64,000 bases of DNA, from the NCBI RefSeq assembly GCF_022761015.1, contig NZ_JAKWJQ010000003.1, positions 1 to 64,000 on the forward strand, read 5' to 3'. The position numbers were made by a program, and so were the translations under genes. This stretch comes from Humibacter sp. RRB41. GTDB lineage: Bacteria > Actinomycetota > Actinomycetes > Actinomycetales > Microbacteriaceae. Position 1 is the stretch's first letter. Every line of letters begins with the position of its first letter. The notes below the pieces were generated by a model. The model was not told where the DNA came from, ran no database searches, and saw only the letters and a program-made list of their open reading frames with translations. Below, one piece after another: positions 15,816-25,869 of the stretch.

Positions 15816-17786
15816 ATGTCCTCGACTGCGCCGCTTCTCATTGACCTGGCCGGCATCGCCCGGCTGGCCGATGTACGGCGACCGGTGGCGTCCGTCTGGC
15901 GCACGAGGTTTGCATCAACAAACGATCCGTTTCCGGCGATCGCGTCGGAGCGTGGCGGGCAAGCACTTTTTGATGCGATGTCGGTCGCGCAGTGGCTCGT
16001 GCGTACCGAGCACGGGAACAACGGTGATGTCGTGGCGGATGCAGCCGCATCCGCCGCCCCCAGCGAGTTCGACTTCTCGAATACGTCACATATTGCTGCC
16101 GTCGATGCTCTTCTCGCCTTGCGTGCGGCTTCCGGCAAGCCCGTTGGCGAGCTGACGGCTCGTGAGCTGCGCGAAGCGGCTGTTGCCGCCGACCCCGAAG
16201 ACTCCTGCTTGGTGGCCGAGATCGGCCCAGTCCAGGACGCATGGGGAGAGTGGGCCGACCTGTTGGCCGACGCTGCCTATTCACCGGCCGGAGCATCCGA
16301 GCTCCTCGAACGCAGACACAAGGCCACTACGCCCTCGGCGGGATCCGCTGGGCCGTTGTCGGCAGAGGCGGAAGCGCTCGTGGTCGCACTCGTGCACGCG
16401 CTCGCGGTCGACCGCCCGGCGAGTCTTGTCGTCAACGACGGGCTGGCTCCGTCGCTCGCCTCCGAGCTCGTCGGCCAACTGAACGATGATGTCGAGGTCG
16501 TGGCCTCGTCGCAGCCAGAAGGGCGGCGTATTCGACGCAGGCTTCTCTGTGCCGGCCTCATTTCACCCATTGAGCACATCGTCTCGGGGGGACCCCGGCT
16601 GAGTGTCGAACGGCTGCCGTTGAGTGGGGCTACGTCTGCTTCTGAGATATTGCAGGCTGTAGACGAACTCGCGCTGGGCATGAAGGATCAGGACCGTGCG
16701 ATCGTAGTGGCTCCAGCGACTGTGTTGGCCGGGCCGCTTGCGACTGATGCCAACCTCGCTCGTACTGACGTGCTGAGAACCGGTCGGGTGCGGGCGATTG
16801 TGAAACTTCCCGCCGGCCTCGTGGTCTCGTCTCCACGTGAGCACCTTGCGCTCTGGGTGCTGGGGCGCGAGACGGGACATGTCGCTGTAGCAGATCGCGT
16901 CACTGCCGTCGCTGGACTCACTGACAACGCGCTGACCGAAGCCTCACGGTCTGACCTCATCAACGATGTCCTTGCAGCGTTGGGTAGCGTCCAGGGCATG
17001 CGTTCTCACGCATTCCGCTTTGCACGGCTGGTCCGCACCAGTTCGTTGATCGCTTCGCGGGGGCCCCTTGTTCCAGACACCGGCGCACCAAGGGCACAAA
17101 GGTTGCCGGCGCGCGACTTACCGGCTCTCCTCGACCAGGCACACCTCAGCCTTGGTGAGGACGCTCCTGCGGCGGAACCAGTCCCGGCTTCAACGCCCGC
17201 TCTGACGCGTACCGGGGCGGAGGAACTCATCACCGGACGGCACCTCCGTGTCATCTCTGGCACTCGCCTTTCGGCCGATGAGGTCACCGAATCCGGTCTC
17301 GTCGTGGTCGGCGTCGACGACCTTGACGATCCGTCACGGATCGGTCAGCGGCGGCTCGAACCTCTCGCCTTCGCAGGCAAACATCCCTCAACCCACCTCA
17401 CAGTTGCCGGTGACGTGGTATTCCGAACGTCGCCGACTGCGAAGGCGTGGGTCGATCCCGACGGCTCAAAGGTTGTGGCCTACCCGGCGAGAGTACTGCG
17501 GATCAGCGCTGCGGATCCTGGTGGGCTTGTGCCGGAGATCATCGCCGCCGACATCAACCGTTCGGCCGGCGGCCCCGCGTCGTGGCGGCGCTGGCAGCTG
17601 CGCCGTGTCCCACCGATCCTGACCGCGCCGCTTCGCACAGCCCTCGTCGACCTCGCCGCACGTCGTGAGTCACTTCTACGACGCACGCGAGCTCTCGACT
17701 CGTACACCGAACTACTTACCGATGCCGTTGTCGCTGGCGTCGTGGCATTTCCGCACACAGACACCGACGCTGAAACCAAACACTGA
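15816..17786 (+). CDS. HTH protein with degenerate type I methylase core and HsdS-like C terminus
   Basis: A 656-residue protein, first in the R-M operon. Residues 8-60 form a MerR-like helix-turn-helix ([17 protein letters not shown]), as seen in actinobacterial N-6 methylases that carry a DNA-binding head. The middle follows the methylase fold, including the strand [25 protein letters not shown], but I find neither a GxG SAM loop nor NPPF, so it should not methylate. The last 190 residues resemble an HsdS target-recognition half with a helical tail ([15 protein letters not shown]). It may place or regulate the complex. The stop codon lies 8 bases before the hsdM ATG. Confidence 0.65.
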   Translation: MSSTAPLLIDLAGIARLADVRRPVASVWRTRFASTNDPFPAIASERGGQALFDAMSVAQWLVRTEHGNNGDVVADAAASAAPSEFDFSNTSHIAAVDALLALRAASGKPVGELTARELREAAVAADPEDSCLVAEIGPVQDAWGEWADLLADAAYSPAGASELLERRHKATTPSAGSAGPLSAEAEALVVALVHALAVDRPASLVVNDGLAPSLASELVGQLNDDVEVVASSQPEGRRIRRRLLCAGLISPIEHIVSGGPRLSVERLPLSGATSASEILQAVDELALGMKDQDRAIVVAPATVLAGPLATDANLARTDVLRTGRVRAIVKLPAGLVVSSPREHLALWVLGRETGHVAVADRVTAVAGLTDNALTEASRSDLINDVLAALGSVQGMRSHAFRFARLVRTSSLIASRGPLVPDTGAPRAQRLPARDLPALLDQAHLSLGEDAPAAEPVPASTPALTRTGAEELITGRHLRVISGTRLSADEVTESGLVVVGVDDLDDPSRIGQRRLEPLAFAGKHPSTHLTVAGDVVFRTSPTAKAWVDPDGSKVVAYPARVLRISAADPGGLVPEIIAADINRSAGGPASWRRWQLRRVPPILTAPLRTALVDLAARRESLLRRTRALDSYTELLTDAVVAGVVAFPHTDTDAETKH

Positions 17787-17794
17787 AGGACACT

Positions 17795-19441
17795 ATGGTT
17801 CGCACTCCGAAAGCAATCGCGCCGACGCCGTCGACGATGAAGGAGCTGAAAGACACGCTCTGGAAGGCCGCCGACAAGCTTCGCGGCTCGATGGACGCGT
17901 CGCAATACAAAGACGTGATCCTCGGTCTGATCTTTCTCAAGTACGTCTCCGACGCCTTCGATGAGCGTCGCGCGCAGATCCGGACCGAACTCGCCGACGA
18001 CGGCTACGACGAGGAGCAGATCGCTGAGCTTATCGGCGACACCGACGAGTACACCGGTCGCGGTGTCTTCTGGGTGCCGGCCAGCGCACGGTGGTCGTTC
18101 CTGGCCGAGCACGCGAAGGGCCTCGGGCCCTCGCTCGACGCACCCGAAAAGTCGATCGGACTCCTCATCGACGAGGCGATGGATGCCGTAATGCAGGCAA
18201 ATCCGCAACTGGCGGGCACGCTTCCTCGCATCTTCAACCGCGACAACGTCGATCAGCGTCGGCTCGGCGAGCTGCTCGACCTGCTTAATTCCGCTCGCTT
18301 CGCCGGACAGGGTCAAGCAGGAGCATCGGGGCGACGCGCTCGCGACCTCCTCGGTGAGGTGTACGAGTACTTCCTCGAGAAGTTTGCGGCGGCCGAAGGC
18401 AAGAGGGGTGGGGAGTTCTACACACCCGCCGGAGTCGTGCGAGTGCTTGTCGAGCTGCTGCAGCCAACCGATGGGCGCGTGTACGACCCGTGCTGTGGGT
18501 CGGGTGGCATGTTCGTGCAGGCCGAGCGCTTCATCGACGCACACCACGGCGAGGGCGCCGACATCTCGGTGTACGGCCAGGAACTCAACGAGCGTACTTG
18601 GCGCATGGCGAAGATGAACCTTGCGATCCATGGACTCTCCGGCAACCTCGGATCGCGGTGGGGCGATACTTTCGCGCGCGACCTGCACCCGGAGCTGCAG
18701 GCGGACTTCGTCATGGCGAACCCGCCGTTCAACATCAAGGACTGGGCACGCAACGAGTCCGACCCGCGCTGGAAGTACGGGGTTCCCCCTAGCGGGAACG
18801 CCAACTACGCGTGGATCCAGCACATCCTCTCCAAGCTCGCTCCGGGAGGCCAGGCGGGCGTTGTGATGGCGAACGGCTCGATGTCAACGAACTCGGGGGG
18901 AGAGGGCCAGATCAGGGCGGAGATTGTCGAGGCAGACCTTGTCTCCTGCATGGTCGCGCTACCGACGCAGCTGTTCCGCTCTACAGGCATCCCGGTGTGC
19001 GTCTGGTTCTTTGCGAAGGACAAGGCTGCCGGAGATGGAGGCGCGACCGATCGTACGGGCCAGGTGCTCTTCATCGACGCACGTGCTCTCGGGCACATGG
19101 TCGACCGCGCCGAGCGGGCGCTGAGCGACGAGGACATCGCGAGGATTGCCGGCACGTTCCATGCGTGGCGAGGCATCGAATCGGGTCCCGCTGCCATCGC
19201 GGTACCCGACGGCTACGCGGACGTCGCAGGCTTCTGTCACTCGGCGACTCTTGCCGAGATCAAGACTGCCGACTACGCGCTGACACCCGGACGTTACGTT
19301 GGCGCCGCCGAAGTTGAGGATGACGGTGAGCCGATCGAACAGAAGGTCACTCGGCTGCGAGGCGAGCTTGAGAAGCAGTTCGCCGAGTCGGCGCGGCTGG
19401 CGGATGTCGTGCGCGAGCAGCTCGGGAGGATCGATGTTTGA
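17795..19441 (+). CDS. hsdM: Type I restriction-modification DNA methyltransferase, M subunit
   Basis: A 548-residue N6-adenine methyltransferase. The N-terminal HsdM helical domain (SMDASQYKDVILGLIFLKYVSDAF) is followed by the catalytic domain with the SAM loop DPCCGSG at residues 231-237 and the catalytic NPPF at 309-312. Both motifs are intact, unlike in the preceding gene. GAAGGA precedes the ATG. It overlaps hsdS by eight bases. With two M and one S subunit it would methylate a bipartite site; with HsdR it would cut unmodified DNA. Confidence 0.96.
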   Translation: MVRTPKAIAPTPSTMKELKDTLWKAADKLRGSMDASQYKDVILGLIFLKYVSDAFDERRAQIRTELADDGYDEEQIAELIGDTDEYTGRGVFWVPASARWSFLAEHAKGLGPSLDAPEKSIGLLIDEAMDAVMQANPQLAGTLPRIFNRDNVDQRRLGELLDLLNSARFAGQGQAGASGRRARDLLGEVYEYFLEKFAAAEGKRGGEFYTPAGVVRVLVELLQPTDGRVYDPCCGSGGMFVQAERFIDAHHGEGADISVYGQELNERTWRMAKMNLAIHGLSGNLGSRWGDTFARDLHPELQADFVMANPPFNIKDWARNESDPRWKYGVPPSGNANYAWIQHILSKLAPGGQAGVVMANGSMSTNSGGEGQIRAEIVEADLVSCMVALPTQLFRSTGIPVCVWFFAKDKAAGDGGATDRTGQVLFIDARALGHMVDRAERALSDEDIARIAGTFHAWRGIESGPAAIAVPDGYADVAGFCHSATLAEIKTADYALTPGRYVGAAEVEDDGEPIEQKVTRLRGELEKQFAESARLADVVREQLGRIDV

Positions 19442-20645
19442 AACCACGCTCGGCGCACTTGCCAACGCGAACGTGCTTGATCTTGGTGACGGATATCGCA
19501 CCAAGCAGGCAGAGCTCGCGACCGGCGGCTTTCGGATCATTCGTGTGGCTGACGTCAGGGGCGGCCGAATCGGCCTTGAGAGTCCGGACTTTGTCAGCGA
19601 TCAGTATGCAAGGCAGATCGGATCTAAGGTTGCAACTCCTGGTGACGTACTGCTCACCACGAAGGGCACGATCGGAAGAGTTGCCATCGTTCCAGATGTG
19701 GTCTCGCGGGCCGTCTACTCGCCTCAACTTTGCTGGTTCCGCATAAAGAAGCCCGATGTGGTGAATGCCCGCTACCTGAGCTACTGGCTGCAATCGCCAG
19801 CGTTCCGAAGACAGTCATCACACATGCAAGGAAACACGGACATGGCTCCGTACATCAGCTTGTCTGACTTGCGGACTGCGAGTATCACGATCCCACCTCT
19901 CTCCGAGCAGCAGGCGATCGCCGAGGTGCTGAGCGCCCTCGACGACAAGATCGCTGCTAATGCCTCTTTCAGTGAGAGCGCCATTGCTATGGCACGCATC
20001 GAGTTTCGCGCGAGAGCTTCGACGATTCCGTACGGGGCGCAGACATTCTCGGATCTTGCCGAGATCAGTGGAGGCGGTACCCCTAGTACGAAGAACCCGT
20101 CCTTATGGGATGGCTCGATTCATTGGGCTACACCGACGGACCTAACTGCCCTGGCCGGCCCCTATCTCGAGTCGACTTCGCGAACCATTACTGAGTCCGG
20201 CCTTAAGTCCTGCAGCTCGAAACTATTTGAGCCCGGCGCAATCCTGATGACATCTCGGGCCACGATCGGCGTGCTTGCAGTGAATGGCAGTCGAACCGCC
20301 GTAAATCAGGGATTCATTGTCGTCGAACCACACGACGAGGCCCTGCGCTGGTGGCTATTTCATGAGATGGAAAGTCGTGTTGACGAATTTATCTCATGGG
20401 CGAATGGTGCCACATTCTTGGAGTTGAGCAGAGGCAACTTCAGGAAGCTACCTCTGCGGGTACCGGATTCGATCACTCTCGCTGCTTTTGACTCGGTGGC
20501 CGAACCTCTTCATGCACTTGCCCGCGCGAAGCTTAAGGAGAACCGCATCTTGACTGAGACCCGCGACGCGCTTCTTCCGCAGCTGATGTCGGGCAAGCTG
20601 CGCGTCCGCGACGCGGAGGCAGCGGCATCCGCCGCGGGCGTGTGA
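19434..20645 (+). CDS. hsdS: Type I restriction-modification specificity subunit
   Basis: A 403-residue S subunit with two target-recognition domains. Each ends in the usual boundary motif: PPLSEQQAIAEVLSALDDKI at about residues 157-176 and the C-terminal RILTETRDALLPQLMSGKL, both starting coiled-coil spacers. The ATG at 19434 lies inside the hsdM 3' end with GGGAGGA just upstream. Codon use in the TRDs is less GC-rich than in hsdM, as is common for exchangeable recognition domains. The target site cannot be read from sequence. Confidence 0.94.
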   Translation: MFETTLGALANANVLDLGDGYRTKQAELATGGFRIIRVADVRGGRIGLESPDFVSDQYARQIGSKVATPGDVLLTTKGTIGRVAIVPDVVSRAVYSPQLCWFRIKKPDVVNARYLSYWLQSPAFRRQSSHMQGNTDMAPYISLSDLRTASITIPPLSEQQAIAEVLSALDDKIAANASFSESAIAMARIEFRARASTIPYGAQTFSDLAEISGGGTPSTKNPSLWDGSIHWATPTDLTALAGPYLESTSRTITESGLKSCSSKLFEPGAILMTSRATIGVLAVNGSRTAVNQGFIVVEPHDEALRWWLFHEMESRVDEFISWANGATFLELSRGNFRKLPLRVPDSITLAAFDSVAEPLHALARAKLKENRILTETRDALLPQLMSGKLRVRDAEAAASAAGV

Positions 20646-20687
20646 ACACGCCGAGTTGCGTCGCCGGCCAGTGAAGTGGGGTACAAC

Positions 20688-21887
20688 ATGACGACCGATC
20701 GAAAAAGCAAGGCGGACGCGATGAAGAACGAACCGATACCCGAGGGCACCGACGCGCTCGTCATCGACGATGCGCCGTTCATCGAGGCGAACAGTCAGGC
20801 GAAGTCGCGGTATGGGCGCTTCAATCTCGCGATCGTGGGGGGCACGGGCGTAGGAAAGTCATCGCTCGTCAACGCCGTGTTCGGACGGGATCTGGCCAAG
20901 GTTGGCTTGGGGCTGCCCGTGACTCGTGGCGTGCAGTACTACCACGACTCATCCCTGGGCATCTGGGACATCGAGGGCTTCGAGATCGGTTCGGCCATCC
21001 CACCGGGCGAGCAGTTGAAGGCTCACCTGAAGGTGATCTCCGAACGCGCCAGGGATCAGCAGATTTCGGTCGTCTGGTACTGCGTCAAGTCCAATGAAGA
21101 CCGCCTCACGGCGGCCGACATCGCGATGATTCGTGAACTGGACGTCGCTGGCCTGCCGGTGATCCTCGTGCTCACGAAGGTGGACTGGACAAAGAATCCT
21201 GTCACAGGCAAGAGAGTCGTACCCGGAGACGTCAAGAAGTTCCTCGCGTGGTTGGAGATCCCCATCGATGAGAACGACGAACCCATTGACATCCCTTACC
21301 GACGAGTTCTCCTGACCTCCACGCGGGACAAGCACGGAAAGGGCAAGGGACATGGGCTCGGTGAGCTCGTGGCCGAGACGCTGGCACTCTCGCCAGAAGA
21401 CGAGAAGGATGCGTTTCGTATCGCGCAGCGACTCAACCTTCCCTGGAAGCGTGAGATGGCTCGCCCGGTCATTGCAGCCGCTGCAGGAGCAGCTGCCGCG
21501 GCTGCAGCGGTCCCCGTTCCGGTTGCGGATGCGACGGTTCTGGCGCCGATCCAGTTGACGATGATGGGTCGCATCGCAGCCATCTATGACCTTGAACTCA
21601 CGACAATGCTCTCCACCGGCGCCATCGCTCAGCTGGGAGTGCAGATCACGGGACAGGCGCTGGCGCGTAGCTTTCTCAAATTGATCCCGGGCGCCGGGAG
21701 CGTCATCGGGGCGGGGGTAGCTCTCGCTCTCACCGCGGCCACCGGCCAGGGCTGGCTTCAGCTGTGCGAGCGAGTGCACACGGGCAAGATCGACCTGGAC
21801 AAGGTCAGTGAATCGTGGGGCCACTACGCCCCCAACTTCCTCACCGTCATTCGCAAGATGACCGAACAACGGATGGCGAAACCATGA
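20688..21887 (+). CDS. P-loop GTPase with C-terminal hydrophobic domain, embedded in the R-M operon
   Basis: A 399-residue protein. The GTPase domain has G1 GTGVGKSS at 52-59, a G2-like TRG at 79-81, G3 DIEG at 94-97 and G4 TKVD at 163-166, so it should bind and hydrolyse GTP. The C-terminal 130 residues hold an Ala-rich helix and two further hydrophobic stretches (LARSFLKLIPGAGSVIGAGVALALTA), like the DUF697 tails of YcjF/YfjP-type GTPases that touch membranes. It lies between hsdS and hsdR, and its stop codon overlaps the hsdR ATG (ATGA), which ties their synthesis. A GTP upstream (20676) is a less likely start. Role in restriction is inferred from position only. Confidence 0.82.
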   Translation: MTTDRKSKADAMKNEPIPEGTDALVIDDAPFIEANSQAKSRYGRFNLAIVGGTGVGKSSLVNAVFGRDLAKVGLGLPVTRGVQYYHDSSLGIWDIEGFEIGSAIPPGEQLKAHLKVISERARDQQISVVWYCVKSNEDRLTAADIAMIRELDVAGLPVILVLTKVDWTKNPVTGKRVVPGDVKKFLAWLEIPIDENDEPIDIPYRRVLLTSTRDKHGKGKGHGLGELVAETLALSPEDEKDAFRIAQRLNLPWKREMARPVIAAAAGAAAAAAAVPVPVADATVLAPIQLTMMGRIAAIYDLELTTMLSTGAIAQLGVQITGQALARSFLKLIPGAGSVIGAGVALALTAATGQGWLQLCERVHTGKIDLDKVSESWGHYAPNFLTVIRKMTEQRMAKP

Positions 21888-24800
21888 CCGGCATCTCTGA
21901 ATCGGACTGGGAGCTGGCCGCACTCGACATCCTTGCCGAACCGCTCCTGTGGACGCCGAAGCGCGGCGAGGAGATCGCCCCGGGCTCGGGTGAACGCGAG
22001 ACCTGGGACGAACTCCTCATCCGTCCGAGGCTGCTCGAGGCGATGCGCCTCTTGAATCCCACGGTCCCGGCGCCGTTCCTGCAACAGGCGATCTCGGAGA
22101 TCGCGGCGCCGACGTCGCAGGACGCGATCACCGAGAACCATCGCATCCACCAGTACCTGGTCGACGGCTACCCGCTCAGTTACATCGATAGCGACGGCGT
22201 CGAGCAGAACCCCCGCGTGCGCTTGCTCGGTGAAGCGGACCAGAACGACTGGCTGGCGGTCAATCAGGTCACGATACGGCAGGGCGACCTGCACCGCAGG
22301 TTCGACGTCGTGCTCTACGTCAATGGAATGCCCATGAGCATCGTCGAGCTGAAAAAGGCCGGAGCCGCGTCAACCGGGGTGGCTCCCGCGCACGCCCAAT
22401 TGCAGACGTATCTGCGGGAGTTTCCGTCGGCGTTCCGATTCTGCGTTTTCACTCTCGTGAGCGATGGGATCGACGCCAAGTACGGCACACCATTCACGCC
22501 GCTCAACCACTTCGCGCCGTGGAATGTCGATGACGATGGTGCCCCGTTGAAGCAACCGCGTATCGAGGGCGTGGTCGACGTGCTTCCGCTGGATGACGCA
22601 CTCGACGGTCTCTACAACCAGGAGCGCTTCCTACAGCTCGTGCGCAACTTCACGGCCTTCGACGAAGGCGCCGAGGGCCTCGTCAAGCGCATCGCGAAGC
22701 CGCACCAGTACTTTGCCGTCACCAAGGCGGTCGGCAGCACGATCCAGGCGGTCGAGACCAATGGCAAGGCCGGCGTTGTGTGGCACACCCAAGGCTCGGG
22801 CAAGTCCATGGAGATGGAGCTGTACACGAACCTTGTGACGCGGCATCCGAAACTCAAGAATCCCACGGTGGTTGTCGTCACGGACAGGAATGAACTCGAC
22901 GGTCAACTGTTCCAAACATTCGACCGCAGCCTTCTTCTCGCTGAAAAGCCCGTGCAGGTACGGGAACGAGCACAGCTGCGCGATGAACTCAGCCAGCGAG
23001 TAACCGGCGGAGTCTATTTCACGACGCTTCAGAAATTCGGTCTCACGGAAACCGAGAGGCACTCCGGCACGCAGCATCCGCTCCTCACGAATCGCCGCAA
23101 CGTCATCGTCATTGTCGACGAAGCCCACCGCAGCCACTACGATGACCTCGATGGCTATGCCCGTCACCTCCGCGATGCTCTGCCGAACGCGACACTGATT
23201 GCCTTCACCGGCACGCCGATCTCGTTCGCTGAGCGCAACACGCAAGCCGTCTTTGGTGACTACATCGACATCTACGATCTGACCCGAGCCGTGGATGACG
23301 GCGCAACCGTTCCCGTGTATTTCGAGCCGCGGCTCATCAAAGTGTCCTTTGCCGACGACACGAGCGACGAGGACATTGACCGCGCCGCGGATGAGTACAC
23401 GCTCGGCCTGGACGACACTGAGCGCGCCAGGATCGAAGCATCCGTCGCCGTTGTTAATGCGGTCTACGGGTCGCCCGAGCGGATCCAAACCCTCGCGGAA
23501 GATCTCGTCGCTCACTGGGAGGAGCGCCAGGCTCGCATGATCCCCTTCATTGGGTCACCGGGAAAAGGTCTCATCGTCGGTGGGACACGAGAGATTTGCG
23601 CCCGGCTCTACACGGCGATCATCGCTTTGCGGCCCGAGTGGCACTCCGATGCACTTGACCAGGGAAAGATCAAGGTCGTCTACTCGGGATCCGCCACTGA
23701 CCAGCCGCCAGTCAGCGACCACGTGCGCCGTGACTCTGCGAACGCCGCGATCAAAGATCGCTTGAAGGATGCCTCGGATGAACTCGAACTGGTGATCGTC
23801 AAGGACATGATGCTCACCGGATTCGACGCACCACCCCTTCACACGCTCTACCTGGATCGCCCTCTCAAGGGCGCACTACTGATGCAGACGCTCGCCCGGG
23901 TGAACCGCACCTTCGAGGGAAAAGAGGACGGGCTCCTCGTTGCCTATGCACCCCTGGCAGACAATCTCGCCAAAGCACTCTCTGAGTACACGGTCGAGGA
24001 TCAAGCAAACAAACCGGTCGGCCGGGACGTCGACGAAGCGGTAGCGATCGCCACGGAGCTCGTGGCGCAGATTCGAGAAATGCTCGCGGGGTGCGACTGG
24101 CGTGCCGTCCTGCGACGAGGTGGTCACCGCCCCTTGATCGCGGCGGCAACGGTTGCGACGAACTACCTTCGCGACGCCGCGAACCCGCTGAACGACCCGG
24201 AACTTGGCACAGATCGGCTGGCAAATCGCTATCGTGCCGCGAGCGGAAAGCTGGCTCGTGCGTGGGCGCTCAGCTCGGGCCGAGCGGGACTCGCCGAGCT
24301 TCATGACGAGATCGCCTTCTACGAGGAAGTCCGCATATGGATGGCGAAGTTCGACGCCATGGAACGTCAGGCTCGCGACGAGCCGGTGTCCGAAGAGATC
24401 GAACGGCTGCTCGGCGGCTTGGTCGCCGAGGCCGTGTCGACGGGCGACGTGCTCGACATCTACGACGCTGCTGGCCTGCCACGACTCTCGCTGGACGATC
24501 TCGGCCCGGACTTTGTTGCAAGGGCGCAGGCGATCCCGAACGCACATCTCGCGATCGAGGCATTGCGCAAGTCACTTGTCGATGCCGGATCGTCCGCAAC
24601 GCAGGGAAACCTGATCCGACAGCGAGCGTTCTCGGAGCGAATCGCCGAGATCATGAAGCGCTATACAAACCAGCAGCTCTCGGCGGCTGAGGTCATCGCG
24701 GAACTAGTCGAACTTGCGAAGGAAGTCGCTGCAGAGGCATCCCGTGGTGAGCACTTCTCTCCGCCGTTGTCGAACGACGAGCTTGCATTCTACGACGCCG

Positions 24801-25069
24801 TTGCACAGAACGAGTCGGCCGTCACGATCCAGGGTGGAGACGTTCTGGCTCAGATCGCCCGGGAACTTGTCGCAGTGATGCGTCGCGACGTGCGGACTGA
24901 CTGGACGGTGCGTGACGACGTGCGCGCGAAGCTGCGATCATCGATCAAACGGCTGCTGGTCAAGTACAAGTACCCACCGGATAAGCAGCCCGAGGCCATC
25001 AAGCTCGTTATGGACCAGATGGAGTCGATGGCACCGCGGTACGCGGATGATCGTCGGACCGAATCCTAA
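21884..25069 (+). CDS. hsdR: Type I restriction endonuclease, R subunit
   Basis: A 1061-residue R subunit. The N-terminal nuclease domain has a PD-(D/E)XK signature ending in Glu155-Leu-Lys157 (VELKKA). The helicase part has Walker A GSGKS at 304-308, DEAH at 412-415 and a motif III-like FTGTPIS; motif VI-like QTLARVNRTFEGK follows near 670. All key residues are present, so the enzyme should be active as an ATP-driven translocase and nuclease. Start codon overlaps the GTPase stop. It ends the operon; I see no hairpin in the 75 bases after it. Confidence 0.96.
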   Translation: MTGISESDWELAALDILAEPLLWTPKRGEEIAPGSGERETWDELLIRPRLLEAMRLLNPTVPAPFLQQAISEIAAPTSQDAITENHRIHQYLVDGYPLSYIDSDGVEQNPRVRLLGEADQNDWLAVNQVTIRQGDLHRRFDVVLYVNGMPMSIVELKKAGAASTGVAPAHAQLQTYLREFPSAFRFCVFTLVSDGIDAKYGTPFTPLNHFAPWNVDDDGAPLKQPRIEGVVDVLPLDDALDGLYNQERFLQLVRNFTAFDEGAEGLVKRIAKPHQYFAVTKAVGSTIQAVETNGKAGVVWHTQGSGKSMEMELYTNLVTRHPKLKNPTVVVVTDRNELDGQLFQTFDRSLLLAEKPVQVRERAQLRDELSQRVTGGVYFTTLQKFGLTETERHSGTQHPLLTNRRNVIVIVDEAHRSHYDDLDGYARHLRDALPNATLIAFTGTPISFAERNTQAVFGDYIDIYDLTRAVDDGATVPVYFEPRLIKVSFADDTSDEDIDRAADEYTLGLDDTERARIEASVAVVNAVYGSPERIQTLAEDLVAHWEERQARMIPFIGSPGKGLIVGGTREICARLYTAIIALRPEWHSDALDQGKIKVVYSGSATDQPPVSDHVRRDSANAAIKDRLKDASDELELVIVKDMMLTGFDAPPLHTLYLDRPLKGALLMQTLARVNRTFEGKEDGLLVAYAPLADNLAKALSEYTVEDQANKPVGRDVDEAVAIATELVAQIREMLAGCDWRAVLRRGGHRPLIAAATVATNYLRDAANPLNDPELGTDRLANRYRAASGKLARAWALSSGRAGLAELHDEIAFYEEVRIWMAKFDAMERQARDEPVSEEIERLLGGLVAEAVSTGDVLDIYDAAGLPRLSLDDLGPDFVARAQAIPNAHLAIEALRKSLVDAGSSATQGNLIRQRAFSERIAEIMKRYTNQQLSAAEVIAELVELAKEVAAEASRGEHFSPPLSNDELAFYDAVAQNESAVTIQGGDVLAQIARELVAVMRRDVRTDWTVRDDVRAKLRSSIKRLLVKYKYPPDKQPEAIKLVMDQMESMAPRYADDRRTES

Positions 25070-25144
25070 TGTCGCGTGAGATCACCGGCAGACCCGGCGT
25101 CATGTTGCGAACGTGTAGCGCTGCCACCGCACTGCCACCGCCGC

Positions 25145-25684
25145 TCAGGCGATCGGATGCTCGTGGATGCCCGAGCTCAGGCTGGTTCCGTTCAGCTCGA
25201 GGTACAGCTGGCGTTCAGTGACCGACACCGACAGTGTGTTCCGCCGTTCGAGCGCCGCGGTCGCCGTCTCGATGAACGCCGGATCGAAGCTGTGCACGAC
25301 GATCGCGGCCGCGTTGTGGATCTTCTTGCCCGCCCACAGTGCGATCACCTTCGCCGGATCGCGGTGCGTGTAGACCATCGCGCGGCCGGCGAGCTTGCTG
25401 CCGTGGTGCAGGCGCGCGGCATCGGGTGCTCCGACTTCGATCCAGGCTGTTGTCGCGCCGGTGCGGTCGCGAACCAGAACCGCAGGTTCCTCGGTCGCCG
25501 AGATGCCGTCGCTGAAGGCGATGCCCTCTTCGAACTCGAGGCAGTAGGCCAGCACGCGCGTGAGCATGTAGGCATCAGTCTCCGAAGGATGCCGCGCCAC
25601 GCGCAGGGTGAAGCTCTCGTAGACGCCGCGATCGACGTCGGCCAGATCGACATCGAACGTGTAGATCGTCGCGCCTGCAGCCAC
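25145..25684 (-). CDS. yaeQ: YaeQ family protein
   Basis: A 179-residue protein that follows the YaeQ pattern from end to end: GATIYTFDVDLADVDRG, LRVARHPSETDAYMLTRVLAYCLEF, WIEVGAPDAARLHHGSK and a C-terminal QLYLELNGTSL strand. The fold is PD-(D/E)XK-like; E. coli YaeQ suppresses loss of RfaH, mechanism unproven. I chose the GTG at 25684 because the conserved part begins there; TAGGCT lies eight bases upstream, so the mRNA may be leaderless. Confidence 0.85.
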   Translation of the reverse strand: MAAGATIYTFDVDLADVDRGVYESFTLRVARHPSETDAYMLTRVLAYCLEFEEGIAFSDGISATEEPAVLVRDRTGATTAWIEVGAPDAARLHHGSKLAGRAMVYTHRDPAKVIALWAGKKIHNAAAIVVHSFDPAFIETATAALERRNTLSVSVTERQLYLELNGTSLSSGIHEHPIA

Positions 25685-25809
25685 GGAAGCCGAGCCTACC
25701 GGTGAACGACGTCGCGGTCGCTCCCGACCGTTGGCTGAGGAGACCGCGCAGCGTCTCAAAGCTCGACGCAGCCGCAACACCCTTGCGCCACACGTCCCCG
25801 CCGACACTA

Positions 25810-25868
25810 TTTCAGGACATGCGGTCGACCGCGCCGACTATCTCGGCGGCCCCGCCTATGTCCTGAAA
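25810..25868. repeat. 11-bp inverted repeat around a GC-rich core
   Basis: TTTCAGGACAT (25810-25820) and its complement at 25858-25868 enclose 37 bases that contain a self-complementary GCGGTCGACCGC. The extended hairpin may end transcription of the exporter gene on the minus strand. The gap 25685-26071 holds no gene, only this structure and the hexamer array next to it. Confidence 0.55.
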
Positions 25869-25869
25869 A

